Assembly (NCBI RefSeq): GCF_020519665.1
Contig: NZ_CP084703.1
Coordinates: 248,001-312,000 of the forward strand
Length of the DNA: 64,000 bases
Direction of reading: 5' to 3'
Origin: Bacillus shivajii
Lineage (GTDB): Bacteria > Bacillota > Bacilli > Bacillales > Salisediminibacteriaceae
Below, piece after piece: positions 9,463-17,769 of the stretch (position 1 is its first letter; every line of letters begins with the position of its first letter). The notes under the pieces were generated by a model. The model saw nothing but the letters and a program-made list of their open reading frames with translations, had not been told where the DNA came from and did not search any database. The translations under genes were made by a program, and so were the position numbers.

Positions 9463-9657
9463 TTATACATAAATATCATATTGTGCATAATCATTGTGAC
9501 CAATATTTTGGTAAGTGTTTGGGTTGCTTTTAATACCTGTTTGATAAGGTATACCTTCTTCTTTTAATTTGCTAACAACGTTAAAATACTTTTCTTTTCC
9601 AAACGCTGTATGTACTAAACACTTATACTTTGAAAATAAGAACCGAAACAATCCCAT
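9463..9657 (-). CDS. Small hypothetical protein, 64 aa
   Basis: ATG at 9657 with GGAGAGGAG upstream. Sequence MGLFRFLFSKYKCLVHTAFG then a segment rich in Tyr and Asn (IPYQTGIKSNPNTYQ) ending AQYDIYV. It resembles short Bacillus proteins that end in a TxxYxIYV strand; no motif assigns a function. Soluble and compact. Confidence 0.65.
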   Translation of the reverse strand: MGLFRFLFSKYKCLVHTAFGKEKYFNVVSKLKEEGIPYQTGIKSNPNTYQNIGHNDYAQYDIYV

Positions 9658-9698
9658 TTCTCAAAACTCCTCTCCTTCATAACAATGATTGCTTCTTA

Positions 9699-10238
9699 TT
9701 AATTTGAGATTTTCCCGAATATTATATCTGTCATTTCAGATACGGTTAGTGTCCCATCCACAACAATGTCTGAATCCGGTTTCACCGTTTTTAGCATCTC
9801 AAGATAGCCCCGTCTTCCTTGTGACAGATAATTATTCATCTCATTTAAGATGTTTTCGTTGGAGCTATTTTTAAAATCTCTTATTACTCTGCGTGCCATA
9901 GCTATATCCAATGGCGTATCAATAAAAATGGTAAGGTCAATTAATTTACTTGTTTCCGAATGTTTATAGGCAAACGGAAAGTCGATGAGAATGTAATCTA
10001 AAGGCTCATTTAGTAATTCTTTTATATCTCTAGTTAATGGAGTTAAGTTCCATTCATCATAATTAGCTCCATTATGAACCCAATCAATAATATCGTAAGG
10101 TCCTTCAAAATCGTAGTCATCAAAGAATAGTGTTTTAGAGTTTTGTAAACGACCGTTTAAATCTTTCGTAACTGTTGTTTTTCCTCCACCAGAAACTCCA
10201 GCAATGGCAATAACAAATGGTAGGTCCGTTCTTTGCAT
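9699..10238 (-). CDS. P-loop nucleoside/uridine kinase-like protein
   Basis: 179 aa, ATG at 10238 with AAAGGGG upstream. Walker A GVSGGGKTT at 14-22, then LFFDDYDFEGP, which fits the acceptor-site DxxxxD region of uridine/phosphoribulokinase-type kinases, and a LID-like segment IAMARRVIRDF. It should phosphorylate a small nucleoside-like substrate with ATP; the substrate cannot be read from the sequence. Confidence 0.8.
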   Translation of the reverse strand: MQRTDLPFVIAIAGVSGGGKTTVTKDLNGRLQNSKTLFFDDYDFEGPYDIIDWVHNGANYDEWNLTPLTRDIKELLNEPLDYILIDFPFAYKHSETSKLIDLTIFIDTPLDIAMARRVIRDFKNSSNENILNEMNNYLSQGRRGYLEMLKTVKPDSDIVVDGTLTVSEMTDIIFGKISN

Positions 10239-10671
10239 AACTTTTGCCCCTTTTTAGCAACTCGACTTCTTTAGCATTACTCCTCGAAAGTTAAAGTGTA
10301 AATCACTTGTTTAACTACCTTAATCCTAACATAAATAGACTGATAATCCTTTTATTCCCAATGAACTACATAGCCAATTGTGTCAGGGTTTACATATTTG
10401 TACAAATAACTTACAAATAAGAAAAATCATTTGTGATAACAAAAAGTGACTAACGAATCGGTTGCAATTAGCCAGTCAACTGACGTGTATTTTATTGTCT
10501 GCAATATGTTGGAGCCCATTAACATGGTCGCCTAACAATTCATAAATGGTTGGAGTTTCGGGTAGTCGTCTTCGATTGGTAGTTTTATATGTAACTCATG
10601 TTCTTAAAATGCATTTTTGTATGTTGAATTCTTACATAACTTAATATATGAAATTTTCAAAATATAAACCA
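10239..10671. other. Gene-free stretch before the XRE operon
   Basis: No convincing gene. On the minus strand about 10480-10590 a short frame reads LPETPTIYELLGDHVNGLQH and ends IADNKIHVS, which may be the tail of a decayed gene. Otherwise AT-rich and featureless. Confidence 0.4.
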
Positions 10672-10720
10672 TTGACGTAAAGCTTCCTTTACGATTATAA
10701 TGTAAAGGAAGCTTTACGTC
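10672..10720 (+). promoter_or_regulatory. Sigma-A promoter inside a double-dyad operator
   Basis: -35 TTGACG at 10672-10677 and -10 TATAAT at 10696-10701, spacer 18. A perfect 19-bp inverted repeat (10674-10692 and 10702-10720) brackets the -10. Each arm also contains its own palindrome, GTAAAG-N4-CTTTAC. Two adjacent dyads across the promoter are what an XRE dimer pair would bind, so the downstream regulator very likely represses itself here. Confidence 0.85.
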
Positions 10721-10745
10721 GCCTTTGTTGAAGGGGGGAATAGAT

Positions 10746-10955
10746 TTGAAAAACAAAGTATCGGAACTTAGAAAAAAGAGTGGCTTATCACAAGATATGT
10801 TTGCTGAAAAGTTAGGTGTTTCTCGACAAACTGTTTCTTCAATTGAAAAAGGAAAATACAACCCCTCTTTACCATTAGCAATGCATATTGCTGAGCTGCT
10901 TAATAAAAAAGTCGAAGATGTTTTCTTCTTAGAAGATAAAGATTATAAGAAATAA
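10746..10955 (+). CDS. XRE-family transcriptional regulator
   Basis: 69 aa from TTG at 10746, with GGGGGGAA 5 bases upstream; the ATG at 10725 has no ribosome site. The whole protein is one HTH domain: LRKKSGLSQDMFAEKLGVSR then QTVSSIEKGKYNPSLPLAMH, ending with the VEDVFFLE strand typical of Cro-like one-domain regulators. It precedes two membrane-protein genes in an operon, an arrangement common for YozG/YgzD-like regulators, and should bind the dyad operator upstream. Confidence 0.92.
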   Translation: MKNKVSELRKKSGLSQDMFAEKLGVSRQTVSSIEKGKYNPSLPLAMHIAELLNKKVEDVFFLEDKDYKK

Positions 10956-10971
10956 AGGAGTGTGGACTATA

Positions 10972-11349
10972 ATGAAATCAACGAAGGGAAATTTATTGTT
11001 AGGTTTGTTTATTCTAGGAGTAAGTATTTATATATCCATAAATGAATTGTTAAATGATAACACTGAGTTATCTACTATGGGGTTCCTGCTTTTCTCAGTT
11101 TCAATTGTATTCTTTTCTTTAAGCTACTTAAACTCTCAATATCAAGCAAATGATGAGAGAATTAAGATGATTAGGGAAAAGGCAATGTACTTTACATTCT
11201 TTTTAATAATGTTTTACTTTTTATTATTTATAGTTTTAATTGGGAGTGGTATTATTATTATTTCTTCATCATCCATTTTACATATTTTAGGGGGTTTGAT
11301 TCTTATAACTGCTTTTTTATCCCAAGTAATTTTATCTAAAATCTATTAA
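10972..11349 (+). CDS. Four-span membrane protein of the XRE operon
   Basis: 125 aa from the ATG at 10972 (AAAGGAG upstream), 16 bases past the regulator stop. Four hydrophobic helices: about 7-25, 38-57, 75-100 and 103-123, with a short basic loop (NDERIKMIREKA) between 2 and 3. Such genes next to one-domain XRE regulators are common in Bacillus; function unknown. Confidence 0.8.
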   Translation: MKSTKGNLLLGLFILGVSIYISINELLNDNTELSTMGFLLFSVSIVFFSLSYLNSQYQANDERIKMIREKAMYFTFFLIMFYFLLFIVLIGSGIIIISSSSILHILGGLILITAFLSQVILSKIY

Positions 11350-11368
11350 TAAAAAGGAGAAATAAGAA

Positions 11369-11470
11369 ATGAATGAATTGATTCCTTTTATATCACAAAT
11401 TTCATTTTTTATATTGATTTTAGTAATAGTACCTATTATCTATAAAAAAGTAAGAAAGAAACAGAATTAA
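11369..11470 (+). CDS. 33-aa single-span membrane peptide
   Basis: ATG at 11369 with AAGGAGAAATAAGAA upstream, 19 bases after the four-span gene. MNELIPFISQISFFILILVI then VPIIYKKVRKKQN: one helix and a strongly basic cytoplasmic tail. Third gene of the XRE operon, before its terminator. Confidence 0.7.
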   Translation: MNELIPFISQISFFILILVIVPIIYKKVRKKQN

Positions 11471-11505
11471 AAAGTGTATGGGTTTTAAGCCATACACTTT
11501 TTTTG
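11471..11505. terminator. Bidirectional terminator
   Basis: Stem AAAGTGTATGG / CCATACACTTT (11 bp), loop of 8, then a T-run on the plus strand. It serves the XRE operon and the opposing secreted-protein gene. Confidence 0.88.
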
Positions 11506-11512
11506 CCTGAAC

Positions 11513-12106
11513 TTATAGTGAACTTACGCTAAATACATTTACCCAAGTAACACTTACTTGAACACCATTACCATTATTGTTTGCATCAACACGATTTGCT
11601 AAGAGAGCCCAATAACCAGAAGAAACACCAGCTATACCAGATATTGGTGGGAATTTAGCGAAAACCCCTGTTACCATAGCTGCACCAGCAGCTCTGTCAC
11701 GCAAATGAGATGAATATTCATTAGCTTGACTGTTATTAAATAATCGTTGATACCCCCACCAATGGTAAGCCCAACTACCATATCCAGCATGGTGAAAGGT
11801 TGAAAAACCGGTTTCACTAATATTAAGCTCTTCGTCAATTACTAAATTACCATCTAACACTTCTTTATTAATCTGGTCGAAATGGTATTCTAGATTTTCA
11901 AGCTCAAAAGCTTGGTACAATCCTCTTGGTACCCCTTCTAAAGCTAATGTTCCATCTTCTTGTAACTCAACATAAGGTTCTACTAGCTTCAAAACATCGA
12001 CGTTACTAGAGGTAGTTGAAGAGTTACCTTTTCCCTGTCCAAATACCGGAGTCATCATTCCAAAGAACAAAACTAAAACTAAAAAACTACAAACTAACCT
12101 TTTCAT
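11513..12106 (-). CDS. Secreted protein of unknown function
   Basis: 197 aa. A Sec signal peptide (KRLVCSFLVLVLFFGMMTPV, cut probably after VFG) is followed by a low-complexity linker and an acidic segment. The C-terminal 95 residues are rich in Trp, Tyr, Gly and Asn (HHAGYGSWAYHWWGYQRLFN), then LRDRAAGAAMVTGVFAKFPP, and end in VQVSVTWVNVFSVSSL. This tail resembles secreted Bacillus proteins whose last strand reads like INWxxxFxV; some sit near bacteriocin loci, but I cannot assign activity. Convergent with the XRE/membrane operon. Confidence 0.75.
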   Translation of the reverse strand: MKRLVCSFLVLVLFFGMMTPVFGQGKGNSSTTSSNVDVLKLVEPYVELQEDGTLALEGVPRGLYQAFELENLEYHFDQINKEVLDGNLVIDEELNISETGFSTFHHAGYGSWAYHWWGYQRLFNNSQANEYSSHLRDRAAGAAMVTGVFAKFPPISGIAGVSSGYWALLANRVDANNNGNGVQVSVTWVNVFSVSSL

Positions 12107-12590
12107 CTCTCCACATCCTTTTTATGTAATTTCATCAATATATTAGCACATAAAAATGGATATTATAGTTAGAATTATCAAAATAATTACAATTGTGAAA
12201 AATACTTATGACTTCCCTAGATCTTAAGAACTATTATTTTGAACATTGTAAGTGATAGTCTAGTATTTTTATATAAATATACGATTTTATAAGGGGAAGG
12301 GACGTTTCACAATTCATGCAGGAAAAGCACCAACTAAATATTAGTAACGCTAAACAAGAGCTTAAACTAAAAAAGGGGACAGGAATATTAAACTTAGAGT
12401 ATTAACAAAAGTAAACAAGTAATGTGAGTGCACATAAAGGAGGGTTGATAATATTCAGTAAATATCTATAAATGTAGGGGGTCAATTCTATTTCTAGAAT
12501 CAGACATTGCTAGAAAACATTTGAATAGTTCCGCGCTTCCCACTTCTACCATTGTTTTTTTATCATTGCTTCATTAAAATAGTAGTTTAG
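12107..12590. other. Gene-free stretch upstream of the sodium channel
   Basis: AT-rich. A 27-codon frame beginning ATGCAGGAAAAGCACC near 12316 has a poorly placed ribosome site and is not called. No strong hairpin or promoter stands out. Confidence 0.4.
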
Positions 12591-12618
12591 GAAGCAAAAG
12601 AACCGTCCCTACGCTTCC
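12591..12618. repeat. GGGGACGG/GAAGC repeat, half copy
   Basis: GAAGCAAAAGAACCGTCCCT then ACGCTTCC, the right-hand half of the element at 26511. It ends only about 20 bases before the GTG of the channel gene and so lies in its leader. Confidence 0.8.
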
Positions 12619-12638
12619 AGAAAAGGTGGATTGATACA

Positions 12639-13472
12639 GTGGAAATAAAACATAGAGAAGAACCTAATATAAATAACAACTCGTTTCGAGAAAAGGTGAA
12701 ACGAATTGTCGAGCATCCGTACTTTCAACCGATCGTGATCGCGATTATCCTCTTTAACGGTTTGATCATTGTGGCTGAGACGTACCTTTCTGGTAACAGC
12801 ATTTTGCTCGCTTTAGACCAAATCATTGTTTGGGTATTTGTGATCGAACTCGTTTTAAAGATGATAGGTCTTGGTTTTAGAGGGTATTTCTCCGACAAGT
12901 GGAATATCTTTGATTTTAGTATCGTTGTCGCAAGTCTAGCTTTCTACTCAACGCCATTTGTAAGTGTGTTGAGGTTGATCAGGGTATTGCGTTTAATCAG
13001 AATGATTCCAGCAATCCCTGCTCTGAGAAAAATCATAGATTCACTCATGAAATCTGTCCCAGCTTTAACAGGGATTCTAGGCCTGTCAGTCTTGATTTTT
13101 TCCATTTATGCCATTATCGGAACAACGTTCTTTAGTGAAGTGCTAGAAGATGAGTTTTTCGGCAGCTTCCACTCGGCGTTATTCACATTAATGCAAGTTG
13201 TCACGTTTGAGTCTTGGGCAAGCCAAGTGGCACGTCCAATCATTAATGAAATCCCATGGGCTTGGGTTTATTTCGTTTCATTTATTATCATCGGTGCACT
13301 CGTCATTTTAAACCTTGTCGTCGCCGTCATCTTAAGTTACTTAGGCCAAGACGACGAAGCACTTCGCCAAGAGCAAATGGACCGATTGTACAATGAAAAT
13401 AAAGAATTAAAGCAAGACATTCAAGAAATTAAACAAATCCTTCTTGATCGTGAAAAAACAGAAGGAAAGTAG
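12639..13472 (+). CDS. Voltage-gated sodium channel, NaChBac type
   Basis: 277 aa from a GTG with AAGGTGG 9 bases upstream. Six transmembrane segments: S1 near 32-50, S2 60-78, S3 89-104, S4 107-125 with Arg at 112, 115, 118 and 121, S5 140-162 and S6 208-232. The pore filter TFESWAS at 189-195 differs from the classic bacterial sodium channel TLESWAS only at the second residue. A C-terminal coiled coil (about 242-275) would hold the tetramer together. In alkaliphiles this channel supports pH homeostasis and flagellar motility. Single-gene unit. Confidence 0.93.
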   Translation: MEIKHREEPNINNNSFREKVKRIVEHPYFQPIVIAIILFNGLIIVAETYLSGNSILLALDQIIVWVFVIELVLKMIGLGFRGYFSDKWNIFDFSIVVASLAFYSTPFVSVLRLIRVLRLIRMIPAIPALRKIIDSLMKSVPALTGILGLSVLIFSIYAIIGTTFFSEVLEDEFFGSFHSALFTLMQVVTFESWASQVARPIINEIPWAWVYFVSFIIIGALVILNLVVAVILSYLGQDDEALRQEQMDRLYNENKELKQDIQEIKQILLDREKTEGK

Positions 13473-13482
13473 CTAATTAGGG

Positions 13483-13516
13483 CCAACCTTACTTTGAGAG
13501 TGAAGGTTGGTTTTTT
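13483..13516 (+). terminator. Terminator of the sodium channel gene
   Basis: CCAACCTT / AAGGTTGG stem with a 12-base loop and TTTTTT, 10 bases after the stop. Confidence 0.88.
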
Positions 13517-13550
13517 GTAGTTTCTAAAGCAAGAGGTTGGAAGTCCTCTC

Positions 13551-13695
13551 TCACGTGCGAAGGTTTGATCTCACGTGCGGTGGATTGATCACACGTGTAG
13601 TGGATTGATTTCACGTGCGGTGGTTCGTTTTCACGTGCGATAAACTCCTTCTCACGTGGAAAGAGTGTCTTCTTACGTGGGGAAGAACCCTTTTC
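13551..13695. repeat. Tandem array of about 20-bp units (TCACGTGCGGTGGATTGAT type)
   Basis: Seven degenerate units, the first four exactly 20 bp (13551, 13571, 13591, 13611), then 20-21 bp. Each starts (T/A)CACGTG or close to it. The array lies just 3' of a gene terminator. The same unit type forms the longer array at 52018. An open frame over it on the minus strand is a by-product of the repeats. Confidence 0.85.
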
Positions 13696-13735
13696 CACAT
13701 AGAAAGAACCCCCTACTCACCGCGTACTTCTCCAT

Positions 13736-13773
13736 GAAGCACCGGAACCGTCCCCACGCTTCCCCACGCTTCC
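13736..13773. repeat. GGGGACGG/GAAGC repeat, half copy with duplicated end
   Basis: GAAGCACCGGAACCGTCCCC then ACGCTTCC, the last piece occurring twice in tandem (CCCCACGCTTC). Confidence 0.7.
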
Positions 13774-13807
13774 TCAAAAATTGACATCTCTGTGACAACT
13801 GGTTTTA

Positions 13808-13823
13808 CGTGATTTAGGTCACA
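13808..13823 (+). promoter_or_regulatory. Fnr/CRP-family binding site
   Basis: CGTGATTTAGGTCACA matches the Bacillus Fnr box TGTGA-N6-TCACA in 9 of 10 positions. It lies 71 bases before the hcp ATG, a suitable activator position. Identity of the factor (Fnr versus another CRP-family protein) is inferred. Confidence 0.65.
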
Positions 13824-13893
13824 ACATTTTTTTAAAACATCATGTAACCTTAACATTGTGAAAAGGGTGTTAATCAACGAGGGGGATTTACAG

Positions 13894-15543
13894 ATGAGTA
13901 TGTTTTGTAATCAATGTCAAGAAGCGATGAAAAACATCGGGTGTAACCTTGATGTTGGGGTATGTGGAAAACCAAGTGAATTATCGAACCTAATGGACTT
14001 GTTAATTTTTACGCTTAAAGGCGTTTCTGAGTATAACCAGCAAGCAAGAAAAGCTGGAATTAACCGTCCAGAGACAGATCGTTTAATTATCGAAGGGTTG
14101 TTCACAACGATTACGAATGCGAACTTTGATGATGATATGATCGCGGATCGTATTGAAAAAGCACTTGTCGAGCGTGAGGTCATCAAGGCTGAGCTGAAAA
14201 AAGAGGGGACTCTTGAAGAGTCGTTTAAAGATTTCGCAGTTTGGACAGGCAATCGTTCTGACTTCAAAGCGAAATCTGAAGAAAAGTACGTTGGAATTTT
14301 AGGAACAGACAATGAAGATATTCGTAGCTTACGTTCACTTGTGTTGTTCGGGCTTAAAGGAATGGCAGCTTACGCAGAGCATGCCGACAACTTAGGGCAC
14401 CGCAATGACGAAGTATTCGACTTCATTGAAAAAGCATTAATTGCAACAGAAGATGATTCAATGACAGCTGATGATCTAACGAACTTAGTCATGGAAACAG
14501 GGAAGTTTGGCGTGGACGTGATGGCGCTGTTAGACCAAGCGAACACATCAACATATGGACACCCAGAAATGACAGAAGTTGAAATCGGTGTCCGCAATAA
14601 CCCGGCAATTTTAGTGAGTGGACACGATTTAAAAGACTTTGAAGAGCTTCTCGAACAAACGAAAGGTACAGGCGTTGACGTTTATACACACTCAGAGATG
14701 TTACCGGCCAACTACTACCCAGCGTTTAAAAAATATGATCACTTCGTCGGAAACTATGGAAACGCTTGGTGGCAGCAAAAACAAGAGTTTGAAAGCTTTA
14801 ACGGGCCAGTTTTATTCACAACGAACTGTATCGTTCCACCGAAAGCAAGCTACAAGGATCGTATTTACACAACTGGAGCAACAGGATACCCTGGTTTTAA
14901 ACATATTCCAGACCGTGAAAAAGGTGGTAAGAAAGACTTCTCAGAAGTTATTGAACACGCGAAGCGTCTACCATCACCAACTCAAATTGAAGAAGGAACA
15001 ATTGTCGGTGGTTTTGCACACAACCAAGTAACAGAACTAGCAGACAAGGTTGTCGATGCTGTGAAGACTGGCGCAATCAAAAAGTTCTTCGTTATGGCAG
15101 GTTGTGATGGTCGCATGAAGTCTCGTGAATACTACACAGATTTTGCAAGAACACTTCCTGAAGATACAGTCATCTTAACAGCAGGCTGTGCGAAGTACCG
15201 TTACAACAAGTTACCTTTAAATGATATCGGTGGCATTCCACGTGTACTTGACGCGGGACAATGTAACGACTCGTACTCATTAGCGGTTGTCGCAATGAAG
15301 CTTAAAGAAATCTTTGAACTCAACGACATCAACGAACTACCGATCGAATACAACCTAGCATGGTATGAGCAAAAAGCAGTCATTGTTTTACTCGCACTGT
15401 TACATCTTGGTGTGAAAGACATTAAGCTTGGGCCAACACTACCGGCTTTCCTATCACCAAATGTAGCGAAAGTGCTAGTCGAAAACTTCGGCATTAGCGG
15501 TATTAACGAAGTTGAAACAGACATGGAAACAATGATGGTATAA
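13894..15543 (+). CDS. hcp: Hybrid cluster protein / hydroxylamine reductase
   Basis: 549 aa from the ATG at 13894 (GAGGGGG upstream). The N-terminal cluster ligands are C5, C8, C17 and C24 in [20 protein letters not shown] followed by VGVCGK. Downstream are the hybrid-cluster motifs: [33 protein letters not shown] and [11 protein letters not shown]. Hcp proteins reduce NO or hydroxylamine and belong to the anaerobic nitrosative-stress response, which fits the Fnr-type box upstream. Monocistronic. Confidence 0.96.
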   Translation: MSMFCNQCQEAMKNIGCNLDVGVCGKPSELSNLMDLLIFTLKGVSEYNQQARKAGINRPETDRLIIEGLFTTITNANFDDDMIADRIEKALVEREVIKAELKKEGTLEESFKDFAVWTGNRSDFKAKSEEKYVGILGTDNEDIRSLRSLVLFGLKGMAAYAEHADNLGHRNDEVFDFIEKALIATEDDSMTADDLTNLVMETGKFGVDVMALLDQANTSTYGHPEMTEVEIGVRNNPAILVSGHDLKDFEELLEQTKGTGVDVYTHSEMLPANYYPAFKKYDHFVGNYGNAWWQQKQEFESFNGPVLFTTNCIVPPKASYKDRIYTTGATGYPGFKHIPDREKGGKKDFSEVIEHAKRLPSPTQIEEGTIVGGFAHNQVTELADKVVDAVKTGAIKKFFVMAGCDGRMKSREYYTDFARTLPEDTVILTAGCAKYRYNKLPLNDIGGIPRVLDAGQCNDSYSLAVVAMKLKEIFELNDINELPIEYNLAWYEQKAVIVLLALLHLGVKDIKLGPTLPAFLSPNVAKVLVENFGISGINEVETDMETMMV

Positions 15544-15558
15544 GAATAAGAAATGAAA

Positions 15559-15599
15559 TGGCAGCTTCTGCGGTTTAAATCGCTCGGGCTGCTATTTTT
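15559..15599 (+). terminator. Terminator of hcp
   Basis: Stem TGGCAGC / GCTGCTA (one G-U pair), extended by an imperfect inner helix and followed by TTTTTG, 16 bases past the hcp stop. Confidence 0.7.
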
Positions 15600-15642
15600 G
15601 TTGTATTGACTTATTGAAAGTGGAGACGTGAGTGATTTAAGC

Positions 15643-15762
15643 GTGCGCATAGAAGGTGGTATAGCGCGCATAGAGAATGAGGTTGCGCGCACAGAAGGGA
15701 GTATTACACGCATAGAGGAGAGTATTTCTACGCATACGGAACAGATTCCGCGCATAGGAAGG
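15643..15762. repeat. Tandem array of 21-bp units (GCGCGCATAGAGGAGGAGTATT type)
   Basis: Five consecutive 21-bp units start at 15643, 15664, 15685, 15706 and 15727, then a partial one. The shared core is CGCGCATAGA plus a purine-rich half ending TATT or GGTT. It lies 3' of the hcp terminator. The consensus differs from the arrays at 13.55 and 52.0 kb although size and place agree. Confidence 0.85.
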
Positions 15763-15787
15763 TCACCATGAGAAATTCATGGTGACC
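15761..15787. other. Strong stem-loop between convergent genes
   Basis: Perfect 11-bp stem GGTCACCATGA / TCATGGTGACC with loop GAAAT. No U-run on either side. May act as a transcript end stabiliser; role unknown. Confidence 0.6.
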
Positions 15788-15821
15788 AACATGTATGATT
15801 TATCTATTACAAGGTTTTAAT

Positions 15822-15849
15822 GGAAGCAGGAGAACCGTCCCCATGCATC
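15822..15849. repeat. GGGGACGG/GAAGC repeat, half copy
   Basis: GGAAGCAGGAGAACCGTCCC then CATGCATC, overlapping the last bases of the carboxypeptidase gene. Confidence 0.7.
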
Positions 15850-17521
15850 ATAGCTTCACTTCTTTGCTCACATTTCCAGCCTTACAAGACGTCACTTTCA
15901 CGTTCACTTTATCGGCTCCATTTGCCTTTACGACCCATGAGACGGTCTTTGTAGATAGGACGTTTGGCGCCATTAAGAAACTTGCTTCGGGTTTTTTCCC
16001 ATAACCATCTAAATGGCCGATCTTTTGCACGGCTTTTCCTTGGACGACATCGACACCTTTACCATCGAGAATGACTTGAATGTCACGTACTTGCTGGCGT
16101 TCTTTTGCTTTTTCAGATACATACGTCGGCAAGTAGCCCGTGTTTTCGACCTTAACGGAAACGCGGTACAAGTCATCAGCGAGCGACTCGACTTTCGTAT
16201 TTGTCACTTGTAGTAAAGGCGATGCGGCAGCATGCTCTAACGTGAATAACATGTTTCCGTGCAATTCACCGGCTAAAAACTTAAGTGGCGGGTTTTGTCT
16301 CGTATATTTCAAATCCCAGCCGCCGATTTCGACTTCGCCTAATTGTGGGTGATCAAACTTCTCCCACTCTTTAAACCCTTCTCCAGCTAATTCATTGTCG
16401 TTCCATGCGAATGCTTTCAACTGATCCTCTTCTGACACATCGAGCCAGTAGCGAGCGTAATTATCGAGAGGCTTCGTAATCCCGGCGCTTTTTGCCATAT
16501 CCCACAATTCCGTCGTGTAGTTGAAGATGCCTAAATGTTCATACGTCCATTCGAGGAAGACGCCACGTAATGGCTTTTTCGGAATTTGATAATTAAATCC
16601 TTCGAAGACACTGACACTCGGGTATCCAGTCAGCTCTTCTCCACGTTTTGCGAGCGCTTTGAACATGTTCAAGTCGTCTTGGTTCATGTCATCATCTTTC
16701 TTTTCTGCAGACGGGCGTAAGATGATGCCACCAGCGGTATGATACGAGATGATGCCGGTCACATTCTTCTTTTCCATAAGAAACTCAGCGACAGCGCGCG
16801 ACTCTGGTTCTGAGAGCGGGTAGTTCCCTGATACGTCATTTTGCTCCCAGTTGGCAGGGAAGTTCCGATTAATATCGAGATAATACTTTGTTTTTCCACT
16901 GAAAAGAGGATCTTCTTCGTTAAAGTCTTTCACGAGTCCTTCCGTAAAAACATGATAAAACTCTCCTTTATAATCGGCAGGCCCTCGGCGAAGCATGATA
17001 CGCGGGTCTTTTTCGGATTTTTTCCAAGCACCGTTTTCAGCTTTCACACGCATCGATGTGATGACACCGTTTCCGGTTAAATCTTCTGCTAAAATGCCAT
17101 CTTCCTCCTCAAAATACGGTCGAACCTTCGTGCTGCTGCGCGGGGTATGAGGGGTATTTAAATATTCTTCAGAGCCGTCGACACTAATACGCGGGATGAT
17201 GTAAAAGGTCCTCGTATCGAGCAAATGGGTAACGAACTCATCGTTGCCATATTCGTTTAGCAAGTAGTGAATCGTGTAAAGCGCAACAGCTGAACCGGTC
17301 ACTTCACCCGCGTGTAAATTCGCATCAATATAAAAAGCGGGCTTGTCTTCTGCGTTACCTGTGTGCTGTTGTGTGATCTCCGTATACCAAATATCGCGCC
17401 CTTCATAACTTTTGCCGAACGTCTCGACGTTGAATAGATCGGGGTGATCCTCTTGCCATTGATGCAGGAGTTCGGTGATCTCCTTGTAATTATAATACTT
17501 CGCCTTTTCATATTGAACCAT
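15848..17521 (-). CDS. M14-family zinc carboxypeptidase
   Basis: 557 aa, ATG at 17521 with AGGAGG 9 bases upstream. The catalytic domain (about 10-370) has the zinc motif LHAGEVTGS with H70 and E73, a third ligand in ISYHTAGG, and the general base probably in NYTTELWDM. The 150-residue C-terminal part is beta-rich with TGYLPTYVSEKAKERQQV, an Ig-like extension seen in related Bacillus peptidases. No signal peptide, so probably cytoplasmic. It should cleave C-terminal residues from peptides. Single gene. Confidence 0.9.
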   Translation of the reverse strand: MVQYEKAKYYNYKEITELLHQWQEDHPDLFNVETFGKSYEGRDIWYTEITQQHTGNAEDKPAFYIDANLHAGEVTGSAVALYTIHYLLNEYGNDEFVTHLLDTRTFYIIPRISVDGSEEYLNTPHTPRSSTKVRPYFEEEDGILAEDLTGNGVITSMRVKAENGAWKKSEKDPRIMLRRGPADYKGEFYHVFTEGLVKDFNEEDPLFSGKTKYYLDINRNFPANWEQNDVSGNYPLSEPESRAVAEFLMEKKNVTGIISYHTAGGIILRPSAEKKDDDMNQDDLNMFKALAKRGEELTGYPSVSVFEGFNYQIPKKPLRGVFLEWTYEHLGIFNYTTELWDMAKSAGITKPLDNYARYWLDVSEEDQLKAFAWNDNELAGEGFKEWEKFDHPQLGEVEIGGWDLKYTRQNPPLKFLAGELHGNMLFTLEHAAASPLLQVTNTKVESLADDLYRVSVKVENTGYLPTYVSEKAKERQQVRDIQVILDGKGVDVVQGKAVQKIGHLDGYGKKPEASFLMAPNVLSTKTVSWVVKANGADKVNVKVTSCKAGNVSKEVKL

Positions 17522-17769
17522 GTCGCGTTGCCTCCTATGTATGATTTAAGGTAAAAACAAAAGTGTTGCCTCTGTTTTATATTAGAGTCAGAAAATTCTA
17601 ATCTATCAATCTATTTTAATTGTAAATTGTAGTCGTTATCCGTGAAAAAAGCAACAAGGAATTTCGCAAGTCGAATGAAAAAATCGATAGAATTGTGAAC
17701 AAATAAAAATAGGGGAGGAAAAGAGGTGAAAATAAAGTAAAATAATAGAGGTAGGAGGTGAATGGTCTA

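Noticed and set aside
12316-12405. 27-codon frame upstream of the sodium channel
   Set aside because: Ribosome site too distant and no recognisable features.
13489-13698. 69-codon open frame on the minus strand over the 13.5 kb array
   Set aside because: Produced by the 20-bp repeats; no ribosome site, and the unit length is not a multiple of three.
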